Assembly: GCA_026391735.1 (NCBI GenBank)
Contig: JAPLDL010000021.1
Span: 1-64,000, forward strand
DNA from: Bacteroidota bacterium
GTDB lineage: Bacteria; Bacteroidota; Bacteroidia; Bacteroidales; FEN-979
Direction: 5' to 3'
DNA: 64,000 nucleotides
The position numbers and the translations under genes are program-made. This document shows positions 44,608 through 55,500 of this stretch, piece by piece. Each line of letters opens with the position of its first letter. Position 1 is the stretch's first letter. Below the pieces are notes generated by a model. It was not told where the DNA came from. It searched no databases and worked only from the letters and a program-made list of their open reading frames with translations.

Positions 44608-46251
44608 ATGGCATTTAAGGACGATATTACTCTTCCTTCAGCATTTCTGCTTACTCTTGGCAAACATAGCGAACGTCCTGCCATGGCTATGATAGGAGGA
44701 GAACAATTAACATACGGGGATCTTTATCGCCGAATCAGGGCGATCATGGCTTTCCTGGAAAAACTGGGTATTGTTCCGGGCGACAAAGTTGCTATTCTGA
44801 GCGCTGGTCTGCCAAACTGGGGAGCAAGCTATTACGCCGTCACATTTATGGGAGCTGTTGCAGTACCTTTACTTCCCGATTTCCATCCCGACGAGATCCG
44901 CAACATTCTTGAACATTCGGAAGCGAAAGCCATCTTCTTTTCAGAAAATCAGCAGTCAAAGGTCAATTCAATACCAGAAGGCATAACCTCAAAGCGGATC
45001 AGGATAGAAGATTTCTCTTTGAAAAACGGGAGCCTGTCCGACCCCGTGTTCATTCCATCCGCAGAACCGTTAAAAGAATATTCTGTTCATTCGGATGATC
45101 TTGCCTCGATAATTTACACTTCGGGTACTACGGGCAAGTCAAAGGGAGTGATGCTCACTCATCTAAACATTTGTTTCACAGCCGATAAAAGCGGCCGCGT
45201 TCAGGAGATCATAGAGACCGACCGCTTCCTTTCAGTTCTGCCCCTCTCCCACTCTTATGAGAATACCATTGGCATGGTTTTACCAATGTTAAGAGGCGCT
45301 GGCATCTGGTACCTGGGCAAAATACCGACACCTTCGGTTCTTCTGCCGGCCTTGCTTGAAGTGAAGCCTACTATCATGCTTACTGTGCCGATCATCATTG
45401 AAAAGATCTTCAGGAATAAGATCCAGCCTGCTTTTACAAAAAACATTTTCCTTCATGCCGCCATACATGTTCCATTCCTCAGAAAGATCCTTAATGTGGC
45501 TGCGGGTAAAAAGTTAATGCAGACTTTCGGAGGCGAACTTCACTTCTTTGGAATTGGCGGAGCCAAGATCAACCGCAGTGTTGAAAAATTTCTTATTGAG
45601 GCGAAGTTCCCATACGCCATCGGTTACGGGCTTACCGAGACATCGCCTCTGCTTGCAGGATTTAACCCACAGAATGCAAGACTGCAGTCGACCGGACCTT
45701 CCATTGAGGACATTGAGCTGATCATTCAGCATCCCGATAAAAAAACCGGTGAAGGCGAGATATGGGCAAGAGGCCCCAATGTCATGAAAGGATATTACAA
45801 AGAACCTGTACTTACTTCGGAAGTCCTTACTGCCGATGGCTGGTTTAAAACCGGTGATCTGGGAATCTTTGACAAGGACGGCTACCTTTATATCAAGGGA
45901 AGGCTCAAAAATACCATTATCGGACAGGGAGGGGAAAACATCCACCCTGAAGACATCGAATCTATCATCAACAACTTCCGTCATGTGGCTGATTCCCTTG
46001 TTGTCGTACAACAGGAAAGGCTGGTTGCCCTGGTGCAATTCAACAGGGAGGAGATAGAAGAACGTTACTCACAACTCAAGTACGACATCTCAAATTATGT
46101 CGAACATAAAATAGATGAATTGCAGCAGGAATTGCTGCAGTATGTTAACACCAGGGTGAACAAATTCTCCCAGGTTCAGCGGATTGTTGTGCAGGAATTC
46201 CCGTTTGAAAAAACCCCTACCCAGAAGATCAAGCGATACCTGTATACATAA
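44608..46251 (+). CDS. Long-chain acyl-CoA synthetase (AMP-forming)
   Basis: A 547-residue adenylate-forming enzyme. The P-loop-like motif SIIYTSGTTGKSKGVMLTH is near residue 167, followed by LPLSHSYENTIG, GYGLTETSPLL, the ADP-binding GWFKTGDLG and the hinge/lysine region IKGRLKNTIIGQGGENIHPEDIE (in part). It activates fatty acids to acyl-CoA through acyl-AMP, for membrane lipid synthesis or degradation. The protein has no signal sequence. The start at 44608 follows a -7 promoter element; an ATG at 44566 would precede it. It ends 67 bases before the start of the TMTC-like gene on the same strand. Confidence 0.92.
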   Translation: MAFKDDITLPSAFLLTLGKHSERPAMAMIGGEQLTYGDLYRRIRAIMAFLEKLGIVPGDKVAILSAGLPNWGASYYAVTFMGAVAVPLLPDFHPDEIRNILEHSEAKAIFFSENQQSKVNSIPEGITSKRIRIEDFSLKNGSLSDPVFIPSAEPLKEYSVHSDDLASIIYTSGTTGKSKGVMLTHLNICFTADKSGRVQEIIETDRFLSVLPLSHSYENTIGMVLPMLRGAGIWYLGKIPTPSVLLPALLEVKPTIMLTVPIIIEKIFRNKIQPAFTKNIFLHAAIHVPFLRKILNVAAGKKLMQTFGGELHFFGIGGAKINRSVEKFLIEAKFPYAIGYGLTETSPLLAGFNPQNARLQSTGPSIEDIELIIQHPDKKTGEGEIWARGPNVMKGYYKEPVLTSEVLTADGWFKTGDLGIFDKDGYLYIKGRLKNTIIGQGGENIHPEDIESIINNFRHVADSLVVVQQERLVALVQFNREEIEERYSQLKYDISNYVEHKIDELQQELLQYVNTRVNKFSQVQRIVVQEFPFEKTPTQKIKRYLYT

Positions 46252-46318
46252 AATTTGCAAATTTGTGTTCAGGGCCTTTTCCCGATCATATTGCGAAAGA
46301 AACGAGGGAACCAGGATC

Positions 46319-48280
46319 ATGAAGCAACTGCAAAAGAAATCACAAAAGCCAAAGACCATCAGGGTACCATACCGTGAAACCGGCATCATTCTTCCCCTGA
46401 TAATCATTACAGGTTTGACTTTCCTCATTTATATCCCTGCACTTTCCAACGGATTGCTTCTTTGGGATGATCACACATATACCTGGCAAAATCCTTTTTT
46501 AAAGAATTTTGATTTTTTCAGGGTGTTTTCGTTCTCCTCATTTTACATGGGCCATTATCACCCGCTGACGATGCTTTGGTTGCATATGGAGTACCTGCTG
46601 TTTCCAAAAGGGGTTCCCGGGATGTATGACGGACTCAACCCGTTTTGGTTTCATCTCAATAATATAGTCATTCACCTTGCAAACACTTCCCTGGTATTTT
46701 ATATCATTTATGAACTAAAGGGAAGGAAAGAATGGGTTACTGCTGCCGTTACCGCGTTATTATTTGGCATTCATCCCATGCATGTTGAAAGCGTGGCCTG
46801 GGTGTCGGAACTCAAAGACGTTCTTTACAGCCTGTTTTTTCTGGCCTCCCTCCTGGTTTATATCTTCTATATCAAAACAAACCGGTTTCTGATCCTGGCC
46901 TTGTCATTTGTATTATTTATTCTTTCAGATTTGTCAAAGGCCCAGGCAATAACCCTTCCGGTCCTTTTCTTTGTTATAGACTACTACCAGGGCCGTAAAT
47001 TATCGTTGAAAACAGCGCTGGAAAAAGTCCCTTTTTTACTTCTTTCTGTTTTTTTCGGCATCCTGGCTGTCAAAGCATCAGTTGCCGGCTATGTCGTGAA
47101 CGGTGTCCAAACATCCATTGTAATGAATGTCATGAATGGATGCTACAGTTTTTTGGATTATATATTCCGGATGTTTGTACCTGTAAACCTCTGTGCAGTG
47201 CATCCTTATTCCTACAGTATCCTCTCTGACCTGCCTTTCTGGTTTTACTTACTACCGATAATCCTTGCAGGACTTATCTTTTTGGCGTTTATCACGGCCA
47301 GACGTTCCAGGGATTTTATGTTTGGCTTCCTGTTTTATGCAGTGACCATATCTGTTATGCTCAAGTTGGTGCCGGTTGGCGATTGCCTGGTTAATGAGAG
47401 ATATTCCTATATCCCATATATTGGTTTGTTTTTTATCATTGGCCAACTGATTTCAGGTTACCTGGAAAAAGATCAATTGAAATATCTGGTTTACACTATG
47501 TTTTTCCTAATTGTAACAGCTTGTTCAATACTATCAGTGCACCGGATCAAAGACTGGAAAGATAATTCGACTTTCTATGAAGACATGGTACAAAAATATC
47601 CCGGGTTCTGGAGAGGTTATTACGGCCAGAGTGTTCTGTATTATAAGAACGGAGAATACGACAAAGCCTTTGAGACAGCCGACAAAGCATGCAGCCTTAA
47701 TCCTCCGGCTGCTCCTTATGCAATGAGGGGAACGCTCTATTTAGAACATCAAAAGAAATACGACCTGGCGATAGCCGATTTCAACAAACTCCTTAATTTA
47801 AAGGAAAAGGACAACCACTTCAACATTATCGCACATAGCAGTCTCGGCCAGGCTTTTTTCAACAAGGGTGATTTTACAAGAGCCAATGCAGAATATTCAA
47901 AAGCCATCGGTCTTGATCCTGAAAATACCCTCGCATACATTAAGCGGGGGACAATCTGCGCCGATAACCTTGGCCGTTACGATGAAGCCATGTCTGATTT
48001 CAGGAAGGTACTGGACATGGATCCCTCACAAAAGGAAGCAGCACTTGGCATAGGGTATTGTTACTACAGAAGGAATATGACTTCCGAAGCTATTTCTGCT
48101 TTCGGAAAGGCAATAGCCCTGGATACATCCGACGGGCGGCTTTATTATTTCAGGGCTCTGGCTTTTGCTCAGGCGAAAAGGTTTTCTGAAGCAATTGCCG
48201 ACGGCATGAAATCAAAACAACTGGGTTATAATATCAGTGAGAGTGACCTTCAGCACTGGAATTCACAAAGGAAGCAATGA
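46319..48280 (+). CDS. TMTC-like GT-C membrane protein with TPR repeats (second copy)
   Basis: The frame opens at 46184 inside the preceding gene; ATG 46319, with GAGGGAA 10 bases upstream, is chosen (653 residues). About ten membrane helices occupy residues 25-425. The first external loop has LLLWDDHTYTWQNPFL, then YHPLTMLWLHMEYLLFP, and HLNNIVIHLANTSLVFYII, the TMTC pattern with the acidic pair. FGIHPMHVESVAWVSELKDVLY is also typical. Residues 435-650 hold six or so TPR units. It is probably a GT-C glycosyltransferase acting on proteins, by analogy with animal TMTC enzymes. It is longer than the copy at 36085 and follows the acyl-CoA synthetase. Confidence 0.82.
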   Translation: MKQLQKKSQKPKTIRVPYRETGIILPLIIITGLTFLIYIPALSNGLLLWDDHTYTWQNPFLKNFDFFRVFSFSSFYMGHYHPLTMLWLHMEYLLFPKGVPGMYDGLNPFWFHLNNIVIHLANTSLVFYIIYELKGRKEWVTAAVTALLFGIHPMHVESVAWVSELKDVLYSLFFLASLLVYIFYIKTNRFLILALSFVLFILSDLSKAQAITLPVLFFVIDYYQGRKLSLKTALEKVPFLLLSVFFGILAVKASVAGYVVNGVQTSIVMNVMNGCYSFLDYIFRMFVPVNLCAVHPYSYSILSDLPFWFYLLPIILAGLIFLAFITARRSRDFMFGFLFYAVTISVMLKLVPVGDCLVNERYSYIPYIGLFFIIGQLISGYLEKDQLKYLVYTMFFLIVTACSILSVHRIKDWKDNSTFYEDMVQKYPGFWRGYYGQSVLYYKNGEYDKAFETADKACSLNPPAAPYAMRGTLYLEHQKKYDLAIADFNKLLNLKEKDNHFNIIAHSSLGQAFFNKGDFTRANAEYSKAIGLDPENTLAYIKRGTICADNLGRYDEAMSDFRKVLDMDPSQKEAALGIGYCYYRRNMTSEAISAFGKAIALDTSDGRLYYFRALAFAQAKRFSEAIADGMKSKQLGYNISESDLQHWNSQRKQ

Positions 48281-48312
48281 TCTGTTATACTTTTATATCT
48301 AGAAACAACAAG

Positions 48313-49266
48313 ATGAATTCACACAGGATTGCTTTTTTGATGTTATTATTTCTGTCAATCCTGTTTCTGCCACAGTGTAAGAAGAGTTCCGATACTGTGA
48401 CACCTGTCGAACTGCCCGGTGACTGGCAGCCAACCAATGGGCCGGGCAGCGGCCTGATCCTAAGCCTCGCTGTATCAGGTAATGCACTATTGGCTGGCTT
48501 GGATGGACATGGATTGTATTATTCATCAGATGCAGGAGCCTCCTGGACATGTGACAACTCGGCTATCCCGAATAACACCAGCCCGTATGCCATTGTTCCT
48601 GTGAATGACACAGTTGTTTACACAGTAAGCGACAAAATCTACCAGTCATGGAACAGTGGAAAGGAGTGGCATCCGCTGGCCGGCTTCTCCTCAGCAACCA
48701 TTTCTCTTGCAATCAACGGACCTCAGTGGTTTGCCGGGACATCCAACTCCGGTTTGTTTTCATCGGAAGACTATGGCAGTACCTGGAAAAAAGTGAATAC
48801 CGGTCTTCCTGACAGTAATTATGTTTATTCTATATTCTTTCATGGTTCCACCATCTTTGCAGGAACTTATCATGGGGGGTTGCTTGTATCACAGGACACC
48901 GGAAAAACCTGGCATGTTAACAGCCAGATGCCTATAAACACGGTCATTTCCTCATTTGCTTCCAAAGGATCGACTATTTATGCAGGAACTTTCAACGGGG
49001 TATGGGAATCTGACGACAACGGGCAAACCTGGCTTGCCACAACCCTCGAAAACCAGGAAGTGTACGACATGCTGATTGTCGATAATTACGTATTTGCTGC
49101 TGTTAAATCCTGGGGTGTATACGGAACTACTGTCGGAAGTTCAAGATGGTGGCTTTTTTGTTACGGACTACCTTACTATACCACAGTTACAAGTATTGCA
49201 ACCGACGGGACCCTGCTGTATGCCGGTACTAAAGGTTACGGGGTTTGGACCCACAAACTCAGGTAG
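48313..49266 (+). CDS. Asp-box (BNR) beta-propeller lipoprotein
   Basis: A 317-residue exported protein. ATG 48313 gives a lipoprotein-like signal (LMLLFLSILFLPQC, Cys22, with an atypical Gln before Cys); an in-frame ATG at 48277 overlapping the previous stop (ATGA) is an alternative. Five Asp-box motifs of the form S-x-D-x-G-x-T-W are spaced about 45-50 residues apart (SSDAGASWT, SWNSGKEWH, SEDYGSTWK, SQDTGKTWH, SDDNGQTWL), as in sialidase-like or photosynthesis-assembly BNR propellers. There is no sialidase arginine triad that I can identify. It is the last gene of a plus-strand run. Confidence 0.82.
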   Translation: MNSHRIAFLMLLFLSILFLPQCKKSSDTVTPVELPGDWQPTNGPGSGLILSLAVSGNALLAGLDGHGLYYSSDAGASWTCDNSAIPNNTSPYAIVPVNDTVVYTVSDKIYQSWNSGKEWHPLAGFSSATISLAINGPQWFAGTSNSGLFSSEDYGSTWKKVNTGLPDSNYVYSIFFHGSTIFAGTYHGGLLVSQDTGKTWHVNSQMPINTVISSFASKGSTIYAGTFNGVWESDDNGQTWLATTLENQEVYDMLIVDNYVFAAVKSWGVYGTTVGSSRWWLFCYGLPYYTTVTSIATDGTLLYAGTKGYGVWTHKLR

Positions 49267-49269
49267 ATC

Positions 49270-49881
49270 TCAGGGGATCAGGTCGGAAGCATTCACAACT
49301 TTTGCATAAAAACGATCAAGCGAAGCAAGGGTGCTTGCATGTACATCGGCAGCTGAAACGATGCGTTCACCCCATTTTAAAGGACGGGTGGCGCAGGCAT
49401 CCTGGACAACTATGCATTTAAAACCATAGTCATACGCGGCACGGGTAGCCGCTTCCAGGCACATATGAGTCTGCATTCCGCAAAGAACGAGACGTTTCAC
49501 ATGCAGAGACTTCAGGATTTCCAACAAGTCAGTCCGGTCAAAGGCATTTGCCTCCTGCTTGGTGATCACCTTCTCCCCTGGCAGAGGTGCAACATCAGGG
49601 TGAATAGGACTTCCGCCAATATGCTGAATGTGGATCACAGGAAGTTTCTGATCCCTGAAAAGCTTAAGAACATCTGCAGCTTTTGCGCTCGCTGCTTCAG
49701 GATTCTCCAGGGGTAATTTGCCTCCCGGAAAATAAAAGTCCTGGATATCAATCAGCAGAAGGGCAGTTGGCAATGTATCGTTCTTAACCGATATATTCTG
49801 TGAAAACGCAGGTTGTCCCGTAACCAGAAGCATCACCAACATCATCAGGACCAATGCTGAATAAAATAATGTATATCTCAT
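49270..49881 (-). CDS. Exported isochorismatase-family cysteine hydrolase
   Basis: A 203-residue protein. Residues 1-28 are a signal peptide (LFYSALVLMMLVMLLVTGQPAFSQ). The hydrolase domain has the catalytic Asp in LLIDIQDFYF, Lys in HVKRLVLCGMQT and nucleophile Cys in THMCLEAATRAAYD, followed by VVQDACATR. The family includes isochorismatase, nicotinamidase and carbamoylsarcosine hydrolase. Most members are cytoplasmic; this one is probably periplasmic. Substrate unknown. Its stop is 3 bases from that of the convergent Asp-box gene. Confidence 0.88.
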   Translation of the reverse strand: MRYTLFYSALVLMMLVMLLVTGQPAFSQNISVKNDTLPTALLLIDIQDFYFPGGKLPLENPEAASAKAADVLKLFRDQKLPVIHIQHIGGSPIHPDVAPLPGEKVITKQEANAFDRTDLLEILKSLHVKRLVLCGMQTHMCLEAATRAAYDYGFKCIVVQDACATRPLKWGERIVSAADVHASTLASLDRFYAKVVNASDLIP

Positions 49882-49952
49882 AGAATTAATTTAATCCGCT
49901 CCAAAGTTAAGACCTTAAGCCTTAAACCTGCCATTAATACGACATTTTTCCA

Positions 49953-49960
49953 TAATTTTG
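49953..49960 (+). promoter_or_regulatory. Bacteroidota -7 element (TAATTTTG)
   Basis: A perfect TAnnTTTG match 32 bases before the ATG at 49993 of the TonB receptor gene. No -33 element at the usual distance. Confidence 0.45.
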
Positions 49961-49992
49961 CGAAAATTTCCAATGACTGCCTTTTCTTGTTT

Positions 49993-52410
49993 ATGATACG
50001 ACCACTCTCGCTCCTGCTTGGACTTTTCTTGCTTCCCACAGTATTACTATCCCAGTCAAAGCCAAACGGTATCATCGTCGGAAAGATATTCGACACTCAG
50101 GAAAAAATGCCTGTCGAATATGCCAATGTAGCCCTGGTTGATACTGTGGATGGTAGAATAGCCGGTGGAGCCGTAACCGACAGTACCGGTTTGTTCCGCC
50201 TTTCCAATGTCCCCAATGGTATTTATTTCCTGGATTACAGTTATATCGGTTATGAGAAGAAACGTTCAAGGCCCATCGGCATAGACAGGAAACGCAACCG
50301 GGTCGATGCAGGCGAACTTGGGCTTACGCCATCCGCAGTGAATATGAAAGAAATTACAGTAAGTGCGGAAAGGAGCATGATCGTGAGCAAAATCGACCGC
50401 AAGATTTTCAATGTTCAACAGGATATCATGGCCCAGACGGGCACCGTCACCGATGTGCTGCAGAATATCCCTGCCGTCACGGTCGACATGGACGGGAATG
50501 TAAGTCTCAGGGGTTCGGGCAATGTGACCATTCTCATCAATGGCAGGCCTTCGTCCATGGCGGGAACAGCAAGCCTTGACCAGATGCCCGCTTCCCTGAT
50601 TGAAAGAATAGAAGTGATCACTAATCCTTCAGCGAAATACCGCCCCGACGGCACTGCAGGAATTATCAATATCGTACTGAAGAAAAACCGTAAAGCAGGG
50701 TTTAACGGAAGTTTAGGGGGTAATATCGGGAACAATGACCGTTATACGACCAACCTTCAGCTTAACCTGAATACCGGGAAGTTTAATATTTATGGCAGCT
50801 ATGGTTTCAGAAAAGATTATCGCTGGAGGAGCGGAGATCTGAATTCACAAACCATTGATACGGCAAAGAACCAGTCGACTTACCTTTACCAGCATTCAGA
50901 ACAATACTCCAGACCCGTTTCTCATCTGGCTACGTTGGGAGCCGACTGGAATATCAGCGACAAGGATGTTACAGGGATTTCCGGCACCCTCAATTACAGG
51001 GATTTCAGCCGCCACTCAACTGCATACAATCTGTATAAAAACGATTCGCTTCATCCTGTCGAGGAGTTCACACGTTACCAGGATGGCCCTGATTACGAGA
51101 CCAGCGTTGGCGCAAATGCATATTACGAACATACCTTTAACAGGGAAAGCGAGCACAAACTCAGAGCCGATTTTGTATTCCAATATGATGATGAGCATGA
51201 GAATTACACATATAATACGGTTTACACCCTCCCTGTATACCCGAATTCGACAGATTATAATTACAACCACATCCTGGATCAAAAGCTGAACCTCGCGCTC
51301 ACTTATTCCCGCCCCTTATGGAAAGATGCCTCCCTGGAGACCGGCTATGACGGGAATATGGAGATTGCCGACCAGGATTTCCTGGTACAGAATTATGATA
51401 ATGAAAAGGGACTATGGATCACCGATTCAACGCTTACCAACCACTATACAGGAAACCAGACGGTGCATGCAGCTTTTGCGACAGTATCCTATACCATTAA
51501 AAAATTCTCCTTTATGGCAGGTATACGTCCGGAGCTCGCTTTGCTTAACCTTGATTTTATCACACATGACACTTCAATTAAGCAGACGTATTTTGCTGTA
51601 TATCCCACACTGCATCTTTCGCTTGCCTCTGGCAGGAATGAATGGCAACTGAACTACAGCCGCAGGGTAAACAGGCCCAGGCCCGAGGACATGAATCCAG
51701 TACCTGAATACAGGGACCCCAGGAATTTCTTTGTCGGGAACCCGAACCTGAAGCCCGAAGACATCCATTCTTTTGAGTTCGGTTATGCAGTCAAAGGGGA
51801 GCACCTTAACCTGATCCCAGCAATTTTTTACCGTTACAGGCTTAATGGATTTACTACGGTGACTTATAACAAGAATGATTCAGTGCTGGTCACGACGTTG
51901 GAGAACCTGGCTCATGATCAAAGTGCGGGGATCGACTTTAGTGGCAACGCGCAGGTTGCGAAGATCCTCAACTTTAATTTCAGCGCCTCGGGATATTATA
52001 ACGAGATTGATGCTTCCAACATAGGATACAGCAGCAACAAGGCCGCATTGTCATGGAATGCAAAACTGAATGCCTCCTTAAGTATCACCAAATCGACAAT
52101 GTTGCAGGTGAATGGTCAGTACCGTTCATCTGTGCTGACCCCGCAGGGTATGAGATATCCCACATGGGTGGTCAACCTTGGATTCCGTCAGGATTTTTTT
52201 AAAAAGAAACTCTCCATGCTTATCACCATATCTGACCTCTTTAATTCCAGCGCTTCCAAAAGTACTATAAACACTCCGGTGCTGGTCCAGGAGTCTTTGA
52301 GAAGACGCGATGGTCCTGTCATCTACGGCGGGCTGGTATTTAATTTCAGTACCATCAGCAAAAAGGAAAAAGATATAAAGTTCGAGTTCGACAACTCTAT
52401 GGAACGATAA
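49993..52410 (+). CDS. TonB-dependent receptor (outer membrane beta-barrel type 3)
   Basis: An 805-residue outer membrane protein. ATG 49993 (TTG 49987 is an alternative) gives a signal peptide (MIRPLSLLLGLFLLPTVLLSQS). Next come a carboxypeptidase-regulatory-like domain (about 27-110: VGKIFDTQEKMPVEYANVAL, GLFRLSNVPNGIYFLDYSYIGY in part), a plug (about 125-225: TVTDVLQNIPAVTVDMDG, LRGSGNVTILINGRPS) and a 22-stranded-type barrel ending FNFSTISKKEKD. There is no SusD gene, so it is probably not a polysaccharide utilisation SusC; the barrel type is common for peptides or metals. Ligand unknown. It stands alone with its own promoter. Confidence 0.9.
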   Translation: MIRPLSLLLGLFLLPTVLLSQSKPNGIIVGKIFDTQEKMPVEYANVALVDTVDGRIAGGAVTDSTGLFRLSNVPNGIYFLDYSYIGYEKKRSRPIGIDRKRNRVDAGELGLTPSAVNMKEITVSAERSMIVSKIDRKIFNVQQDIMAQTGTVTDVLQNIPAVTVDMDGNVSLRGSGNVTILINGRPSSMAGTASLDQMPASLIERIEVITNPSAKYRPDGTAGIINIVLKKNRKAGFNGSLGGNIGNNDRYTTNLQLNLNTGKFNIYGSYGFRKDYRWRSGDLNSQTIDTAKNQSTYLYQHSEQYSRPVSHLATLGADWNISDKDVTGISGTLNYRDFSRHSTAYNLYKNDSLHPVEEFTRYQDGPDYETSVGANAYYEHTFNRESEHKLRADFVFQYDDEHENYTYNTVYTLPVYPNSTDYNYNHILDQKLNLALTYSRPLWKDASLETGYDGNMEIADQDFLVQNYDNEKGLWITDSTLTNHYTGNQTVHAAFATVSYTIKKFSFMAGIRPELALLNLDFITHDTSIKQTYFAVYPTLHLSLASGRNEWQLNYSRRVNRPRPEDMNPVPEYRDPRNFFVGNPNLKPEDIHSFEFGYAVKGEHLNLIPAIFYRYRLNGFTTVTYNKNDSVLVTTLENLAHDQSAGIDFSGNAQVAKILNFNFSASGYYNEIDASNIGYSSNKAALSWNAKLNASLSITKSTMLQVNGQYRSSVLTPQGMRYPTWVVNLGFRQDFFKKKLSMLITISDLFNSSASKSTINTPVLVQESLRRRDGPVIYGGLVFNFSTISKKEKDIKFEFDNSMER

Positions 52411-52503
52411 TGAAGAATCCCATCCGAAGTAATAAGAAGTTATTAACAGCCCTGGATAATCAATCCGTTATACAGGTATTTTAGAATTTTATTTTAGAAT
52501 TGG

Positions 52504-55500
52504 ATGAAGAGGATCATTGTCTGTTGGTTCTGTTTGTTTATTTATTTTCTCTGTGGCAGTTCCGTTGCCCAGAGTTTTGATAGTCTTCAGAATATCCGTA
52601 TTACAGTTACTTTCATTGCGGCTCCTTCAGTTTACAATGTGAGCAAAGCTCCTTTACGCTTTAATAAACTCTTTGCTTTCAGCATGGAAGAGGATGACGG
52701 GGGAGTTGATATTTACAGCTATGCCTACCCGTTTCTTAACGGAGGAACGGTGGCTGGAACCACTTATCCCGGGTTAAAATATACTGATGGATGTGGAAAC
52801 GATCAGAAATTCAAAATGAGTGCATCCGTTTTCCCTTTTGTGTCCGTTGGTTCTGATCTGGTGGATTGCCACGATCCCGCGACCCCGTATTCGGCGCTGA
52901 ATACGACCTGGCCTGAGTTGATTGATATGTACCGGCAAAACTGGGGTGTACTTGACCACGGACTGACATCGGGCGGAGGAGGGACTCCATCATACGAGGT
53001 TGCAAGGAACACAAGTTACATGAAACTTAAGATGCTTTCAGCAACAGACGGCGGACCTGATGAAAAAATCTTTGTTAATCCGAATGGGGGTGAGATCTAT
53101 TCAGATTACGCCTGGGCCCAGGGGTACACGATATGCTACAGGGAAGGATATCCTTTTGCCGATCCCAGCCTGAACGTTTCAGGTCCTTTCCCTCATCAGA
53201 ACATAGGGATGCACCGGACAAACTCATATGAAGCCTTTAATCTCAGCAACCTGGTCGACATTATGGCAAACACCAGTACAGGAGGGGCTCACAAATGGGG
53301 AGTGACCTTTACTCATGCCGTGAATAACAGTAACTACGGTTATTCATTCGCTACCTTTCAAAACCATATGAATTATATTGCCAACACTTATGGCAAAAAT
53401 GGTCTTGACAATATCCTGATGACATCGGAAGAAGAAGTGATTGATTATCTGATGGTCCGGGACAGCATCCATATCAACACCCAGCTGTCCGGTAATGTTC
53501 TTACTATTTCATTCAATGGCCCCCTCACAGACAAGTACCGTTTTTATAATTCCACATTACTGTTATCTGCCGACCAGACTATCTCATCCATAACAACTCA
53601 AGGAGTCAGGTCAAGCTCTTTCAATGGTCAGGGATTATTGAATGGGATGGTAAATATCAGTTGGAACGGGCATTACACGGTGCCTCCTGAGGTAAATGCC
53701 GAAACCTGGGTAAGTAAAACTGAATCCTCGCATAGCCAGGAGGATGCAAATGTCGCTATGGATTACATTCTAATGGTGGCTCCGGGTCCAGCCCAACATA
53801 ATTTCAGGATCAGGCTTTGCCAGGTGAGCGGTCTTGTACTTCCTTCGGCCTTCTGTGCGAACAGGAATGCCCCGGTGTGCAGAATTCCAGACCAGGGAGG
53901 TTGCCCCGGTCACACCCTCGTTCTGCCTGTGCTTATCGACAGCGGTTTAAACATCACTGGATGTTACCAGAGAATAGAATACGATCCCTCGGTCATGACT
54001 TTTATATCGGGAGCTGCAGGAAAACCTGCTATATTGAGCGGAATGACAATAACTGACCAGCCTGTGGGAGGCTCCTCCTCCTTACATAAGATCCTTGTTT
54101 CCTGGACCGGATCTGCTCCTCAATCTCTAACTGTTCACGACACACTTGTCAGGTTGACATTTTCTTACATTTCCGGGAATGCCTCTGTCACATTTAACAC
54201 TTCATCAAACAGCGGAATTGACTGCAGGTATACTGATGAAGGTGGTAATCCGATGTATCAATATCCTCCATCCGATTATTATTTCAATGGAAACATCACC
54301 AATGCCAGGCTTGTTGCTCCAGGTTCAGCAAGTGGGCCTTCTTCGCTTTGCCAGGGAACGACAGGCAACATGTATAACGTACCTCTCGTTGCCGGAGCGG
54401 TTTCTTATGAATGGAACTTCCCTTCAGGGTTCACAATTTCACAGGGTGCCGGAACAGACACCGTCGTTGTAACTGCCGGTCCTGATGCAGTTTCAGGAAC
54501 TGTTACCGTAAGAGCTGTTAACGTTTGCAACGACAATCCCTTGTCACCCCCGCTGGCGGTAACGATGAAATCAAGACCTGTACCTGTGATCAGCGGAGCA
54601 ACGACCACCTGCGCCATGTCGGCCGGCATGCCCTACAGCACAGATGCCGGAATGACTGATTACGTTTGGACTGTTTCATCGGGTGGGAATATAGTCTCCG
54701 GACAGGGAACCAAAGACATTGCAATTAATTGGAATACACCCGGAGCTCAAACGGTCAGCCTTGTTTACCGTGGAGCCAACGGATGCCTGGCCACGGTCCC
54801 ATCCGTCAGGAATGTGACGGTACACCCGATTCCCCTGCCATCTATAACAGGCATTGACACAGCCTGCCGCACTGGCACATATACATTTTCAACAGACCCG
54901 GGGAATCAATCTTACCAATGGCAGGTATCTCCTTCGGGAATTATTGTTTCAGGGAGTTCAACATCTGTTATCAATGTGATGTGGAGTGATGAAGGCCCCC
55001 AGTGGATCAGCCTGAACTATTCAAACGCATTTGGCTGCCAGGCCCTGTCGCCGGTAATCAAAAACATTTTTATCCGCCCTATCGCAGAGCCTGTCATTGC
55101 AGGACCAGACAGCCTTTGCGAAGGGACCATTGGAACAGGGTATACCACCCTCTCAGGAATGATTGATTATTCCTGGACAATTCCTTCAGGAGGAACGATT
55201 GTCTCGGGTGCCGGCACTCCTTCCATCTTCGTAAACTGGAACAATCCCGGCATTCACCAGGTTCTCCTGAATTATTCCCCCCCGGGGGGTTGTGCCGCGA
55301 CGAACCCGGATATTCTTCCGGTTCATATTCATGCCCGGCCATTGCCGCATATCAATGGCCCCGACAGCCTTTGTAAAGGTTCTGCAGGAATACTTTTTTA
55401 CACCGAAAGCGGCATGAACAACTACTTGTGGACAATTTCTGCCGGAGGGACCATTCTTTCAGGTGCCGGTACTGATTCTATTATGACGGGCTGGCCGGCC

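Noticed and set aside
45514-46038. 174-residue open frame on the minus strand
   Set aside because: It is antisense to the C-terminal part of the acyl-CoA synthetase gene.
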